From an uncultured Mailhella sp. (GTDB lineage Bacteria > Desulfobacterota > Desulfovibrionia > Desulfovibrionales > Desulfovibrionaceae): a DNA stretch of 64,000 bases. The stretch is from assembly GCA_910578585.1 (NCBI GenBank), contig CAJTRG010000007.1, forward strand, positions 47,498 to 111,497. The letters are read 5' to 3'. Under the pieces are notes generated by a model. That model had not been told where the DNA came from. It did not search any database and was given only the letters and a program-made list of their open reading frames with translations. The position numbers were made by a program, and so were the translations under genes. Shown here in pieces: positions 17,794 to 27,373 of the stretch; the first letter of the stretch is position 1, and each line of letters opens with the position of its first letter.

Positions 17794-18852
17794 ATGAAAA
17801 AATTAACAGCATTACCCAGTTCCAGCCCAGAAAACATGGCTATTATCAAACAGAAAAAACCTGAGAAAAAACATTTAGTTATAGGGATTGGACTTTGTTT
17901 GCTGCTTGCTTGTCTGCTCTTTCTTTTGAGCCAAAAAGTCACCAGCGAAAAAGCAGAACTCACGAAAGAAGGAGAGGCAATTTATTCCCCTGTGGATGGA
18001 ATTGTTTTTGAAATGCTGGTGCCAAAAGGGAAAAATGTGCGCAAAGGCGATGCCCTTGTCCATTTTGACCCGGGATATATTCGCTCTAAAGTTGCTGAAA
18101 TCCGCGGTTATTTGCAATTATTTAATGATAATAAACACAATGCCGGCACACTCAAACAAATTTTCAAACCGCTTTTAGGCAATGTTTTTGCAGATATCAC
18201 TCAGGAAATCAGCAAATTATCAGAAGTTGAGGCAGTAAAATTAAAAGAATTGCAGGAAGTTGTCAGAGAACACACCAAAGCCCAGGTTGCCATGCGCCGC
18301 CCCAATTCTTTTATCGACGGCAAACCAGACCCGGAACTTGTCAAAAAAGAACAGGAACTGCAGCAAAAATACAATGAAGCAGAAGAGGCTTTCCAAACAG
18401 CAAGTACTGCCCGTGCCACGGCGGATAAAAAATATCGTGATTTAACCAATTCCCTCGGTCAGCCAAACAGCATTCTCTATCGCTACCTCGAAGAAGAATA
18501 TAATAAAACCCTTGTCCTGCAAAAAAATGAGTATATATACGCACCGTTCAATGCCGTGGCTGGCATGCATTATGTCAATAATGGTTCCATGGTCAAAAAA
18601 GATGAAATGCTTATGGAAATCCACCCGGAAAATGCCGAAGAATGGTGGGTACTGGCAGAATTTTCCAAGGGTGATGCCAAAAAACTCAAAGAACGGGATA
18701 TTTGCACTGTGATTACCGAAGAAAATGAAAAATTAACTGCCCGAATTTTCAGCATTGAAGATAAACAGGAAAGGGCTCTGGTCAAACTCTATATCCTTGA
18801 CCCGCCGGAAAATCTCAAAGCCTCCCAGTTTGTCACTGTCAAAAGTAACTAA
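17794..18852 (+). CDS. HlyD-family membrane-fusion (periplasmic adaptor) protein
   Basis: A 352-residue protein with a cytoplasmic N-terminus, one membrane segment at about 29-47 (LVIGIGLCLLLACLLFLL), then a split biotinyl-lipoyl domain (IYSPVDGIVFEMLVPKGKNV and IYAPFNAVAGMHYVNNGS) enclosing a long coiled coil rich in Glu, Lys and Gln at about 110-230. This is the layout of adaptors in tripartite efflux or type I secretion. No inner-membrane pump or outer-membrane channel is next to it, so its partners are elsewhere or it acts alone. GAGAGG precedes the ATG. Confidence 0.8.
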   Translation: MKKLTALPSSSPENMAIIKQKKPEKKHLVIGIGLCLLLACLLFLLSQKVTSEKAELTKEGEAIYSPVDGIVFEMLVPKGKNVRKGDALVHFDPGYIRSKVAEIRGYLQLFNDNKHNAGTLKQIFKPLLGNVFADITQEISKLSEVEAVKLKELQEVVREHTKAQVAMRRPNSFIDGKPDPELVKKEQELQQKYNEAEEAFQTASTARATADKKYRDLTNSLGQPNSILYRYLEEEYNKTLVLQKNEYIYAPFNAVAGMHYVNNGSMVKKDEMLMEIHPENAEEWWVLAEFSKGDAKKLKERDICTVITEENEKLTARIFSIEDKQERALVKLYILDPPENLKASQFVTVKSN

Positions 18853-18946
18853 TGAACAATAATAAAATAATGCCGTCTAAAAGTTTTTAGGTGACATTAC
18901 CCATTAAATATTCTGTCAATCAATATGCATTCAATCACTCAATAAC

Positions 18947-19963
18947 CTATTTTTCGCCTATCCAAATAAAAACAGGTTCATACCCAATATTCATATATTT
19001 TTCATCCACAATTCCAAGACAATAACTGTCCTTAAAACCAGCCTCTTTCAATGTATCAAAAAAATCTATTCCAAAATTATAAAACGCTAAACAGCCATGA
19101 GGATCATCACAGGAAAAACCACCATGATATTCTTTTTCCTCATGGTAAATAATTGTACCCTCTTTTATTTCTGCCCGTACTCTTGTTTTGTCTAAATGCG
19201 GAGAAAATGGAATATGGCAAATCAACTTTCCTCCGGGCTTTAAACATCTGACAATTTCTGATAATGCTTTATCAATATCCGGCACATGCTCCAAAACATC
19301 ATTTGAAATAATATACTCTAATTCATTATCATGAAACGATAAATTCAATGCGTTTTCATGGCGAATCCCGTCAATTATTTCTCCAGCCTTTTTATCATAT
19401 CCTAAAAATTCAGACCCTATTATCGTATTTGTCCCGTTGGAAGTGAGCATTTCTTCAAACTTTTTAAAAAAGTTTGTCGTATATTCCTGAAGATAAATTT
19501 TTAAATTTTGCGGCGTCTTCTCAAATTTTTGAAAAACGGAAATAATAGCCCGCAGCCTGTTACCCAGCAAACATTGAGGGCATTTCAAGGTTTCAGAAAA
19601 CATGATATCAGGACTGTATTGAGGAAATTTCTCGCATAAAAATACAACTTCTTTTCCACAATAACTGCATATCCCTTGAAACGTTATTTCATCAGGACGG
19701 GTGTCAAAAACAGCATTATATTGAAATGCTTTTTGAAAAGAAACCATGTTCTCATATATAAAATCATCTATCTCCTTTTTATTACGAATTATTTTAGAAG
19801 TTGAAGCTATCTTCTTATTTTCAAACAGCCTCATCAAATTAAATATTTTTATGCTTATTCTTTTTCCAAAAACATAAAAAATACAATAGTCTTTAATTCT
19901 AAAATTTTTCGTATCAATACGTGATTTTTTCTCTATCCTGAAAAAATTATTATTTACGCCCAC
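18947..19963 (-). CDS. Class I SAM-dependent methyltransferase with zinc-ribbon-like Cys pairs
   Basis: A 338-residue protein. The C-terminal half has the methyltransferase core: ISNDVLEHVPDIDKALSEI followed by CLKPGGKLICHIPFSP. The middle carries two cysteine pairs, CSYCG and CPQCLLGNRLRA, which look like a zinc-binding module. The substrate is unknown; this arrangement is common in methyltransferases near surface-polysaccharide genes, but no such genes are nearby. Base composition is clearly more AT-rich than the flanks, hinting at transfer. I favour the GTG at 19963 behind GAGGAAGG; a TTG at 19996 is a weaker option. Confidence 0.75.
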   Translation of the reverse strand: MGVNNNFFRIEKKSRIDTKNFRIKDYCIFYVFGKRISIKIFNLMRLFENKKIASTSKIIRNKKEIDDFIYENMVSFQKAFQYNAVFDTRPDEITFQGICSYCGKEVVFLCEKFPQYSPDIMFSETLKCPQCLLGNRLRAIISVFQKFEKTPQNLKIYLQEYTTNFFKKFEEMLTSNGTNTIIGSEFLGYDKKAGEIIDGIRHENALNLSFHDNELEYIISNDVLEHVPDIDKALSEIVRCLKPGGKLICHIPFSPHLDKTRVRAEIKEGTIIYHEEKEYHGGFSCDDPHGCLAFYNFGIDFFDTLKEAGFKDSYCLGIVDEKYMNIGYEPVFIWIGEK

Positions 19964-20009
19964 GTCCTTCCTCTTTAAATACAAATTTAAATACAAAGAA
20001 AAACAATCT

Positions 20010-20369
20010 TTATTTTTGCTTATGATAATTAATTGTTAAATCATCACTTTTCAAAATCAATTCATCGGCTGAAAGTTTTTCAATTTTATAGGAATCCACA
20101 AAATCAATGGTTTGTCCATTGCCAAGGCTTTGACCGGAAAGAACAAGGGTATCGCCCTGCCGTACCCAGGATTTATACTGCAAAGTGGCGCTGTTGATAG
20201 AACTTGCTTTGCCGTCTTTTTCAAGGCTAATGCCCTGCATTTGGTCTTCCATGCCGGGAATGGGTTCAACCCAATTGCCTTCAAGAGTTGGTTCTCCCAT
20301 ACAGCAGGCAGTTAACAAAGCAGCACTCGCAAAAACACCTAAACCACGAAAAATATTTTTTGTTTTCAT
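20010..20369 (-). CDS. Small lipoprotein, lipocalin-like
   Basis: A 119-residue lipoprotein precursor. The signal peptide ends in the lipobox LLTAC at residues 17-21, so it is lipidated at Cys21. The mature part, starting near LEGNWVEPIPGMEDQMQG, is predicted as a small beta-rich domain resembling lipocalin-like proteins; function unknown. The Asp rule cannot be applied with certainty (Cys-Cys-Met follows the cleavage site), so the final membrane is unclear. AAAGGAAAA precedes the ATG at 20369; longer in-frame starts would disrupt the signal peptide. Confidence 0.75.
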   Translation of the reverse strand: MKTKNIFRGLGVFASAALLTACCMGEPTLEGNWVEPIPGMEDQMQGISLEKDGKASSINSATLQYKSWVRQGDTLVLSGQSLGNGQTIDFVDSYKIEKLSADELILKSDDLTINYHKQK

Positions 20370-20506
20370 CGCAATTTTCCTTTTTAACAAATAGTATAAG
20401 TATGTTACCATAAACAAAAACAAAAAGCCAGAAAAATCCGTCAGGAGAATTCGGTCTGTTTATTTTCTTCTTTTTCAGCAAAAAATTTCCGCAAAATAAG
20501 TTTTAC

Positions 20507-20534
20507 TTGAAAGCAATTTTTAATTTGTTATACT
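20507..20534 (+). promoter_or_regulatory. valS promoter
   Basis: TTGAAA (20507-20512) and TATACT (20529-20534) are separated by 16 bp, about 45 bp ahead of the valS start. Confidence 0.6.
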
Positions 20535-20577
20535 GACAGCAACATTTTAAGTCTATAATTATAATAATGAGGTAAGC

Positions 20578-23229
20578 ATGGCTTTAAAAGAATTATCCAA
20601 AGCATACGAACCACAGGAAGTTGAAGAATATTGGCGCAAATATTGGGAAGAACACAAGTGTTTTACCCCAAACATGGAAAGCCAGGCAGAACCTTATTCT
20701 ATTGTTATTCCACCGCCAAACGTCACCGGCGCTCTGCACATCGGACACGCTTTTAACCAAACCATGCAAGACATTCTTGCCCGTCACGCACGCCAAAAAG
20801 GCAAAAAAGTGCTCTGGCTTGTCGGCACTGACCATGCAGGTATTTCCACCCAAAACGTTGTGGAACGCCAGCTCCTCAAACAGGGACTTTCACGCCGAGA
20901 TTTAGGACGTGAAAAATTTCTGGAAAAAGTTTGGGCTTGGAAAGAAGAATACGGCGGAAAAATTCTCAAACAAATCCGTCAGTTAGGTTCTTCTGTTGAC
21001 TGGACGAGAGAACGCTTTACCATGGACGACGACCTTGCCAAGGCAGTGCGTAAAGTTTTTGTTCAGCTCTACAACGAAGGACTTATTTATAAAGGAAAAT
21101 ATATTGTCAACTGGTGCCCTCGCTGCCACACGGCTTTGGCAGACGATGAAGTGGATCACACCCCGCAAAAAGGTGCGTTATGGCATGTAAAATATAAGCT
21201 TGAAGACGGCTCCGGCTATATTATTATTGCCACATCCCGTCCTGAAACTATTTTAGGCGACTCTGCTGTTTGCGTACACCCGGATGATGAACGCTATCAG
21301 CACCTGATCGGCAAAAAAGTTATTGTGCCTATTGTCAACCGCGCTGTGCCGATCATTGCAGACCGCTATGTTGACCGGGAATTTGGTACCGGTGCACTGA
21401 AAGTAACCCCCTGCCACGACCCCAACGACTGGAATTTAGGCCATAAGCATGGTATTGAATTTATTCAGGTTATTGACGATAACGGCAATATGAATGAAGA
21501 AGCCGGCGTTTACAAGGGCCTCACCCGTGAAGAATGTCGTGACCGCATTGTCAAAGATATCGAAGCCATAGGTCAGCTTGAAAAAATCGAAGACTTGGAT
21601 CACGCCGTTGGTACCTGTTATCGCTGTAAAACCGTTATTGAACCCTATGTTTCTGTGCAGTGGTTTGTAGCCACAACCAAACTTGCCCCAAAAGCCCGTG
21701 CTGCTGTGCCTTCTGAAATTGAAATCCTCCCGGAAACATGGACAAAAACCTATTACAACTGGCTGGATAATATCCGTGACTGGTGTATCAGCCGTCAATT
21801 ATGGTGGGGACACAGAATTCCTGCCTGGACTTGTCAGGACTGCGGAGAACTCATTGTTGCAGAACAAGATCCGACTGTCTGCCCAAAATGCGGCAAAAAT
21901 CATTTGGAACAGGACCCTGATGTGCTGGATACCTGGTTTTCTTCTGCGCTTTGGCCTTTCTCAACCATGGGCTGGCCTCGCGAAACCGAGGATTTGAAGA
22001 CATTCTATCCTACCAACGTACTGGTCACCGCCTTTGATATTCTCTTCTTCTGGGTTGCCCGCATGATTATGATGGGTCAGCACTTCATGGGCGAAATTCC
22101 TTTCAAGCAGGTCTATATCCATGCCCTTGTCCGTGACGCTCAAGGCAGAAAAATGTCAAAATCCCTTGGCAACGGTATTGATCCGCTGGATATGATCAGC
22201 AAATACGGAGCGGACGCCCTGCGTTTCACTCTGACCTCTCTTGCCGCCATGGGCCGTGATATCCGCCTTTCTGAAGAACGTATTGAAGGCAACCGCAACT
22301 TTGTGAATAAAGTTTGGAATGCTTCCCGTTTTGCGCTCATGAATTTGGAAGGCAACAAGCCTGAACCTGTTGATTTAGGCAAAATTACAGCTTTGCACCA
22401 CGCCTGGATTCTGCACCGTTTGGAAGAAGTGAAAGTTGAAAGTGAAACAGCCTTGAATGCCTATCGGTTCAACGACTTGGCGCAATGCCTCTATAAATTT
22501 GTCTGGAACGAATTCTGTGACTGGTATCTGGAACTCGTCAAGGGAGATTTCAAGGGAACCGAAGCACAAAAGAAAGAAGCTTCCTATGTTCTGTACACTG
22601 TTCTTTCTGAAATTCTCATTTTACTGCACCCTATTATGCCCTTTGTCACCAGCGAAATCTGGCAGGCTCTTCCAGGCAATGAAGACGGCAACCTTGCAGC
22701 GGTGCTCCGTCCTGCACTTCGTCCGGAATGTCTGAAAGAAAAAGAAGCAGCTGCAATGCTCTATTTGCAGGAAGTGATTGTGGCAATCCGTGCCATGAAG
22801 AGTGAACTTGGCATTGCTCCTTCTTTGAAATTAAAAGCCCTGATTAAGCCTTTGACTGATGAACAGGCAGAACTTTTGGAACACGGACGTGCATGGCTGA
22901 TGTTCCTTGCCCGTCTTGAAGATTTTGAAATCTCAAAAACTGCCGCCGCTCCAAAAGCAAGTGCAAGCAATATTATCCAAGGTTCTGAAATTACTATTCT
23001 TTTAGAAGGTGTTCTGGACTTCAAAGCAGAACTTGCCCGTCTTGAAAAAGAACTTGTCAAAATCGACAAAGAATTAACCGGCATAGAAGCAAGACTTTCC
23101 AATGAAAACTTTGTTGCCCACGCACCAGAGGCTGTTGTGGCAAAAGACAAGGAAAAGGCTGCGGATTTGACCGATAAAAAGGCAAAACTGCTCACGCTGC
23201 AAAAACGCTTCCAGGAAGCATTAGCATAA
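20578..23229 (+). CDS. valS: Valyl-tRNA synthetase
   Basis: An 883-residue class I aminoacyl-tRNA synthetase charging tRNA-Val. The HIGH motif appears as PNVTGALHIGHA near residue 45 and KMSKS as GRKMSKSLGNG near 523. The editing (CP1) domain lies between them and contains CPRCHTALADDEV, and a CxxC pair in WTCQDCGELI is consistent with a zinc knuckle. The C-terminus ends in the coiled-coil arm (LEKELVKIDKELTG). GAGGTAAGC precedes the ATG. The two tRNA-Val genes of the window lie at 39.8 kb. Confidence 0.97.
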   Translation: MALKELSKAYEPQEVEEYWRKYWEEHKCFTPNMESQAEPYSIVIPPPNVTGALHIGHAFNQTMQDILARHARQKGKKVLWLVGTDHAGISTQNVVERQLLKQGLSRRDLGREKFLEKVWAWKEEYGGKILKQIRQLGSSVDWTRERFTMDDDLAKAVRKVFVQLYNEGLIYKGKYIVNWCPRCHTALADDEVDHTPQKGALWHVKYKLEDGSGYIIIATSRPETILGDSAVCVHPDDERYQHLIGKKVIVPIVNRAVPIIADRYVDREFGTGALKVTPCHDPNDWNLGHKHGIEFIQVIDDNGNMNEEAGVYKGLTREECRDRIVKDIEAIGQLEKIEDLDHAVGTCYRCKTVIEPYVSVQWFVATTKLAPKARAAVPSEIEILPETWTKTYYNWLDNIRDWCISRQLWWGHRIPAWTCQDCGELIVAEQDPTVCPKCGKNHLEQDPDVLDTWFSSALWPFSTMGWPRETEDLKTFYPTNVLVTAFDILFFWVARMIMMGQHFMGEIPFKQVYIHALVRDAQGRKMSKSLGNGIDPLDMISKYGADALRFTLTSLAAMGRDIRLSEERIEGNRNFVNKVWNASRFALMNLEGNKPEPVDLGKITALHHAWILHRLEEVKVESETALNAYRFNDLAQCLYKFVWNEFCDWYLELVKGDFKGTEAQKKEASYVLYTVLSEILILLHPIMPFVTSEIWQALPGNEDGNLAAVLRPALRPECLKEKEAAAMLYLQEVIVAIRAMKSELGIAPSLKLKALIKPLTDEQAELLEHGRAWLMFLARLEDFEISKTAAAPKASASNIIQGSEITILLEGVLDFKAELARLEKELVKIDKELTGIEARLSNENFVAHAPEAVVAKDKEKAADLTDKKAKLLTLQKRFQEALA

Positions 23230-23231
23230 GA

Positions 23232-23252
23232 AAAGGGACTTTGTCCCTTTTT
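23232..23252 (+). terminator. Possible terminator after valS
   Basis: AAAGGGAC and GTCCCTTT form an 8-bp stem with a TTT loop, followed by only a short T run. Weak to moderate. Confidence 0.55.
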
Positions 23253-23280
23253 CAATTATTATATATTTTGTGAGGAAATC

Positions 23281-24414
23281 ATGAATTTTACCTTTAACAA
23301 TCCTGTCAATGTTCTTTTTGGCAGCGGCAAAATCAATCTTGTAGGCGAAGAATGTAAGAAATTCGGCACAAAAGCCCTGATTGTCACCGGTGCAAACAGC
23401 ACTAAGAAAAGCGGACTTCTGCAAAAAGTACAAGACCTTTTGGCAAAGGAAAATATCACAAGTCTGGTTGCTGATAATATTCCCCAAAACCCTACCACTG
23501 ATGCGGTTATGCAGGCAGCAAAATTTGCCCGTGACAATAACTGCGATATGGTCATTGGTCTTGGCGGCGGCTCTTCTTTGGACGCTTCCAAAGCTATTGC
23601 GTTTATGGCTAAACATGAAGGCCATGTCAGCGAATATATCCTTGCAAAACGCACCACCAACGGCACTTGCCTGCCTGTGATTGCCATTCCAACCACCTGC
23701 GGCACGGGCTCTGAAGCAGACTGCTTTGCTGTGCTCAACGACAATACCACCAACGACAAACGCACTTTGCGCCAAATTATCACCATGCCAAAGGTTTCCA
23801 TTGTTGACCCTGACCTTATGCAAACCATGCCGGAAAAGGTGCTTCGTTCTGTTATGTTTGACGCATTCTGCCACAACCTTGAAGGCTATATTTCCCGCCA
23901 TGCAAGCCCCATTTCTGAAATGTTTTCCTTAAAAGGCGTTGAACTTTTTGCAAAGTATATGCCTGTTATCATTAAAGATGCACAGAACAAAGAAGCTTGG
24001 GATGCCATCTGTCTTGCCAGCACCTTTGGCGGATTTTCCTTGCAAAGCGCAGGCGGAACAGCTGTTCATGGCATTGAACACCCTGTCAGCGGTCTGCGCA
24101 ATGTTGTGCACGGCAAGGGTCTTGCAGCTGTGATTATTCCTGTGTATGAAAAAACGATTTCCCATTTCCCTGAAAAGTTTGCCACTCTTTCCAAACTCAT
24201 TGGCGGCACAAGCGAAAAAGATTTTCTTGAACAAATTGAAAAAATCAAAAATACGCTTGGTCTCACTGACAGACTCAGCGATTTGGGAGTAAAGGAAGAA
24301 GATCTTCCATGGCTTGCTAAAAATGCTTTGGAAGTTTCCAAAACCTTGCTTTCCAACCACCCACTTTCTTATACAGAACAGGAAATCCTGGAAATGTATA
24401 AAAAAGCCTTCTAA
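23281..24414 (+). CDS. Iron-containing alcohol dehydrogenase
   Basis: A 377-residue group III (Fe-dependent) alcohol dehydrogenase. NAD-binding motif GLGGGSSLDASKA; the metal ligands are the Asp and His of FDAFCHNLEG, then His in HGIEHPVSG and His in VVHGKG. The substrate cannot be read from sequence. In taurine-using Desulfovibrionaceae a member of this family reduces sulfoacetaldehyde, but no taurine aminotransferase or isethionate lyase is nearby, so that role is only a possibility. GAGGAAATC precedes the ATG, and ispE follows after 1 bp. Confidence 0.88.
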   Translation: MNFTFNNPVNVLFGSGKINLVGEECKKFGTKALIVTGANSTKKSGLLQKVQDLLAKENITSLVADNIPQNPTTDAVMQAAKFARDNNCDMVIGLGGGSSLDASKAIAFMAKHEGHVSEYILAKRTTNGTCLPVIAIPTTCGTGSEADCFAVLNDNTTNDKRTLRQIITMPKVSIVDPDLMQTMPEKVLRSVMFDAFCHNLEGYISRHASPISEMFSLKGVELFAKYMPVIIKDAQNKEAWDAICLASTFGGFSLQSAGGTAVHGIEHPVSGLRNVVHGKGLAAVIIPVYEKTISHFPEKFATLSKLIGGTSEKDFLEQIEKIKNTLGLTDRLSDLGVKEEDLPWLAKNALEVSKTLLSNHPLSYTEQEILEMYKKAF

Positions 24415-24415
24415 T

Positions 24416-25270
24416 ATGCTGATCAAAAGCGGCTATAAAATCAATCTCGGCTTAAAAATACTGGATAAAAGAGAAGATGGGTATCATAATTTGAAAACCG
24501 TCTTCTATCCTTTATCCATGCCATACGACGAAATCAGCATTGAAAAAATTGAAGAACCCCATGTGGAATTTTCCTGCAATATTCCTGATATCGATCCGCA
24601 AAAGAATACTCTCACCAAGGCCTATGCCATTTTTCAAAGCTATTATCCCCTTGATTTTGGTTTGAAAATCCATCTTAAAAAAGGCATTCCCCACGGTGCC
24701 GGCCTTGGCGGCGGTTCTGCCAATGGTGCAGAAGTTCTCAAATATCTGCACGAACAAACCAATAAGGATCTGCCCTTTTCTGCCCTTTGTGAAATGGCAG
24801 CTAAAATTGGGGCAGATGTTCCATATTTTCTTCATAATACCCCTTGCCTTGGAGAAGGAATTGGTGAAAAACTTACCCCTGTACAACTTGATTTAAGTCA
24901 ATATTTTCTGCTGGTTATTATGCCTGATATTCAAATTCCCACTCCCTGGGCATTTAAAAAATTGGCAGAGCAAAAAAAATTATTGACAAGCAAAAAAGAA
25001 CAAGATAATAAAGCTCGTTCTGAGTTTTTAGGGAATGCGTATTTATATAACGACTTTGAACAAGTGGTTTTTGAAGAATATAAACTGCTTGCAAAAACCA
25101 AGGAAATCCTTTTGCAGGAAAAAGCAGTTTTTGCTTCCCTAAGCGGCACTGGCTCAGCACTGTATGCTTTTTTTGCCCATAAAAGCGATCAAGAGCACGC
25201 GGTGAACCACCTCAAAGAGCAAGACTTTTTTCTAAGCTGGAACTATGCAATCGTTCCGGCAGCTCATTGA
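24416..25270 (+). CDS. ispE: 4-diphosphocytidyl-2-C-methyl-D-erythritol kinase
   Basis: A 284-residue GHMP kinase of the non-mevalonate isoprenoid pathway. The ATP-binding loop is PHGAGLGGGSANGAE, the catalytic Asp is in GADVPYFLHN, the N-terminal Lys in GYKINLGLKI is conserved, and a C-terminal SGTGSALYAFF loop closes the site. The ATG at 24416 lies 1 bp after the dehydrogenase stop, without a clear Shine-Dalgarno site, so translation is probably coupled to the upstream gene. Confidence 0.92.
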   Translation: MLIKSGYKINLGLKILDKREDGYHNLKTVFYPLSMPYDEISIEKIEEPHVEFSCNIPDIDPQKNTLTKAYAIFQSYYPLDFGLKIHLKKGIPHGAGLGGGSANGAEVLKYLHEQTNKDLPFSALCEMAAKIGADVPYFLHNTPCLGEGIGEKLTPVQLDLSQYFLLVIMPDIQIPTPWAFKKLAEQKKLLTSKKEQDNKARSEFLGNAYLYNDFEQVVFEEYKLLAKTKEILLQEKAVFASLSGTGSALYAFFAHKSDQEHAVNHLKEQDFFLSWNYAIVPAAH

Positions 25271-25342
25271 AAAAAATTAAATTTTCTGAAAATTTAACTT
25301 GCCAATGCAATTGAGATTGTGTAGAGTGTACTTCTAATTTGT

Positions 25343-25417
25343 TGGGATGTCGCCAAGCGGTAAGGCAGCGGGTTTTGGTTCCGCCATTCAGAGGTTCAAA
25401 TCCTCTCATCCCAGCCA
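25343..25417 (+). tRNA. tRNA-Gln (anticodon TTG)
   Basis: The acceptor arm TGGGATG pairs with CATCCCA, the anticodon loop TTTTGGT carries TTG, the T arm is GAGG-TTCAAAT-CCTC, and CCA is encoded. It sits between ispE and prs. Confidence 0.97.
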
Positions 25418-25452
25418 TTTTTTTTTGTTCAACACGAAACAAGGATTTTATC

Positions 25453-26391
25453 ATGTACGGTGATATGAAAATTCTTACAGGTACTGCTAATCCTCAATTA
25501 GCAAAAGATATTTGTGACCACCTTGGCTGCTCATTAACAAATGTGTTAACTTCTGAATTCAGCGATGGTGAACTTCGTGTTGAAATTATTGACAGCGTTC
25601 GCGGACAGGATGTGTTCGTTGTTCAGCCAACCTGCTCTCCAGCCAACAAAAATCTGGTTCAGTTATGCCTGATTATTGATGCGCTGAAACGTGCAAGTGC
25701 CGGACGTATTACCGCTGTTGTTCCCTATTTTGGTTATGCTCGCCAAGATAGAAAGGTTAGCCCAAGAGCTCCTATCAGTGCAAAGCTTGTATCTGACTTT
25801 ATCAGTGTTGCAGGCGCTCAGCGTGTTGTTACCGTTGATTTGCACGCAGGACAAATTCAAGGCTTCTTCAACTGCCCTGTTGATAACCTTTATGCAGCTC
25901 CTGTATTACTCAATAGCTTATCCCATATCAAAGGTGATTTGGTTATTGTTTCTCCTGATGCAGGTGGTGTGGAAAGAGCAAGAAGTTTTGCAAAAAAAGT
26001 AAACGCAGGTCTTGCGATTATTGATAAACGCCGTGATCGTCCAAATCAGGCAACCGCTACCCACGTTATCGGTGATGTAGAAGGCAAAATTGCTATTTTG
26101 GTCGATGATATCATTGACACCGCCGGCACAATTTGTGCTGCTACCAATGTTTTATTGGAAAATGGTGCAACAGAAGTTCATGCATGTGCAACCCACGCTG
26201 TTTTGTCAGGCCCGGCACTCGAACGCTTAAACGATGCTCCTTTCAAATCAGTGCTTGTTACTGATACTATTCCTCTTGAGGAAAAATTGGATAAATGTCC
26301 AAAACTTCAAGTAGCAAGTATTGCAAGTCTTTTGGCAAAAAGTATTCGTAATATTCACGACGGCGCGTCCGTAAGTGCCTTGTTTAACTAA
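25453..26391 (+). CDS. prs: Ribose-phosphate pyrophosphokinase
   Basis: A 312-residue enzyme making PRPP from ribose 5-phosphate and ATP, feeding the purine and pyrimidine genes found elsewhere in this window. Motifs include YFGYARQDRKVSPRAPISA, VTVDLHAGQIQGFF and the PRPP loop ILVDDIIDTAGTI. I chose the ATG at 25453 (MYGDMKILTG) behind AAGGA; the frame remains open upstream only across the tRNA. MKILTG at 25465 is a second possible start. Confidence 0.96.
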   Translation: MYGDMKILTGTANPQLAKDICDHLGCSLTNVLTSEFSDGELRVEIIDSVRGQDVFVVQPTCSPANKNLVQLCLIIDALKRASAGRITAVVPYFGYARQDRKVSPRAPISAKLVSDFISVAGAQRVVTVDLHAGQIQGFFNCPVDNLYAAPVLLNSLSHIKGDLVIVSPDAGGVERARSFAKKVNAGLAIIDKRRDRPNQATATHVIGDVEGKIAILVDDIIDTAGTICAATNVLLENGATEVHACATHAVLSGPALERLNDAPFKSVLVTDTIPLEEKLDKCPKLQVASIASLLAKSIRNIHDGASVSALFN

Positions 26392-26447
26392 TACTACTTT
26401 ATATATATGAAGCCTCGCATGAGGCGTAGTACACTAAGGAGATAACC

Positions 26448-27044
26448 ATGTCAGAAATGAAAACACTTTCAGTGCAAAAACGTGATACCCTTGGAAAAGG
26501 ATCTGCCCGTCGTTTGCGTGAAGAAGCTATTGTACCTGCGGTGTACTATGCGCCCGATGGAAAAAATATTTTAGTTCAAGTTGCACTCAACCCACTGAAC
26601 AAAGTATATGAACAAGTTGGTCGCACGAACGTTTTCAATCTTGAAATTGTTGATAACGGTTCAAAAACAACTCATCCGGTATTCATTTGGGATGCTCAAT
26701 ATCATCCTGTAAAAAATACCTTTACTCACGTTGACTTTTACGGTGTTGACCTTGATAAAGAACTCAAAGTAAAAGTACGTTTACGCTTTGTTGGCACTGC
26801 TAAAGGTGTAAAAGTTGGCGGCAGAATGGAAGTTTACCGCGAAGAAGTTACCCTTGTTGCAAAACCTCAAGATATGCCAAGAATTGTTGATGTTGATGTA
26901 ACTGATTTTGATATCAACACCAACCTCCGCGCTTCTGAACTCAAACTTCCTGAAGGTGTGAGAGTTGATTATAAATCAGACTTCTCTATCCTCACCATTA
27001 TCAGTAAGGAAAAAGCTGCTAAAGAAGCCGGCGAAGAATTATAG
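26448..27044 (+). CDS. rplY: 50S ribosomal protein L25, CTC (TL5) form
   Basis: A 198-residue two-domain L25 that binds 5S rRNA. The N-terminal part (LSVQKRDTLGKGSARRLREE) is the L25 domain; the C-terminal TL5 domain carries HPVKNTFTHVDFYGVDLDKE and LRASELKLPEGV. GGAGATAACC precedes the ATG. A short GCCTC-GCAT-GAGGC hairpin lies in the 56-bp gap after prs. The gene ends in a strong terminator; pth, which often follows in related genomes, is not here. Confidence 0.95.
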   Translation: MSEMKTLSVQKRDTLGKGSARRLREEAIVPAVYYAPDGKNILVQVALNPLNKVYEQVGRTNVFNLEIVDNGSKTTHPVFIWDAQYHPVKNTFTHVDFYGVDLDKELKVKVRLRFVGTAKGVKVGGRMEVYREEVTLVAKPQDMPRIVDVDVTDFDINTNLRASELKLPEGVRVDYKSDFSILTIISKEKAAKEAGEEL

Positions 27045-27069
27045 TTTGCAAATTTACATTGCGATATAG

Positions 27070-27112
27070 AAAATCCCCAGTATTATTCAAAAATAATGCT
27101 GGGGATTTTTTT
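27070..27112 (+). terminator. Rho-independent terminator of rplY
   Basis: A long stem, AAATCCCCAG plus ATTATT against AATAAT and CTGGGGATTT, is followed by seven T residues. Confidence 0.95.
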
Positions 27113-27373
27113 GTTTTTATTGTTCTGCACACAAGTTCTGACAGGTGCTGTTTTTTATATCTGAGCAAGGGTTGGCACTGAACTTTTTTAGTGAGCATAT
27201 TTTTTTACCCGCCCCACCCTGAAAAGCATGACTTTTACTTTTAGACCGCAATTCAATGCATCATTGTACGCATTTCCCTCAACCTTCATCAAAAAATTTA
27301 CTGTTATACCAGAAATAAATTTCTCCCAAGAATTACACACAATCAAACTTGCTATGCTATATTTTTCACAATT

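Noticed and set aside
24416..24430. Frameshift between the dehydrogenase and ispE
   Set aside because: Both proteins are complete at their ends; the 1-bp gap is ordinary close packing.
25339..25452. Longer Prs start
   Set aside because: The upstream frame runs through tRNA-Gln.
27150..27200. Sigma-54 promoter ahead of the diguanylate cyclase (TTGGCACT near 27173)
   Set aside because: The -12 GC element is missing; a normal 17-bp-spaced promoter lies closer to the gene.
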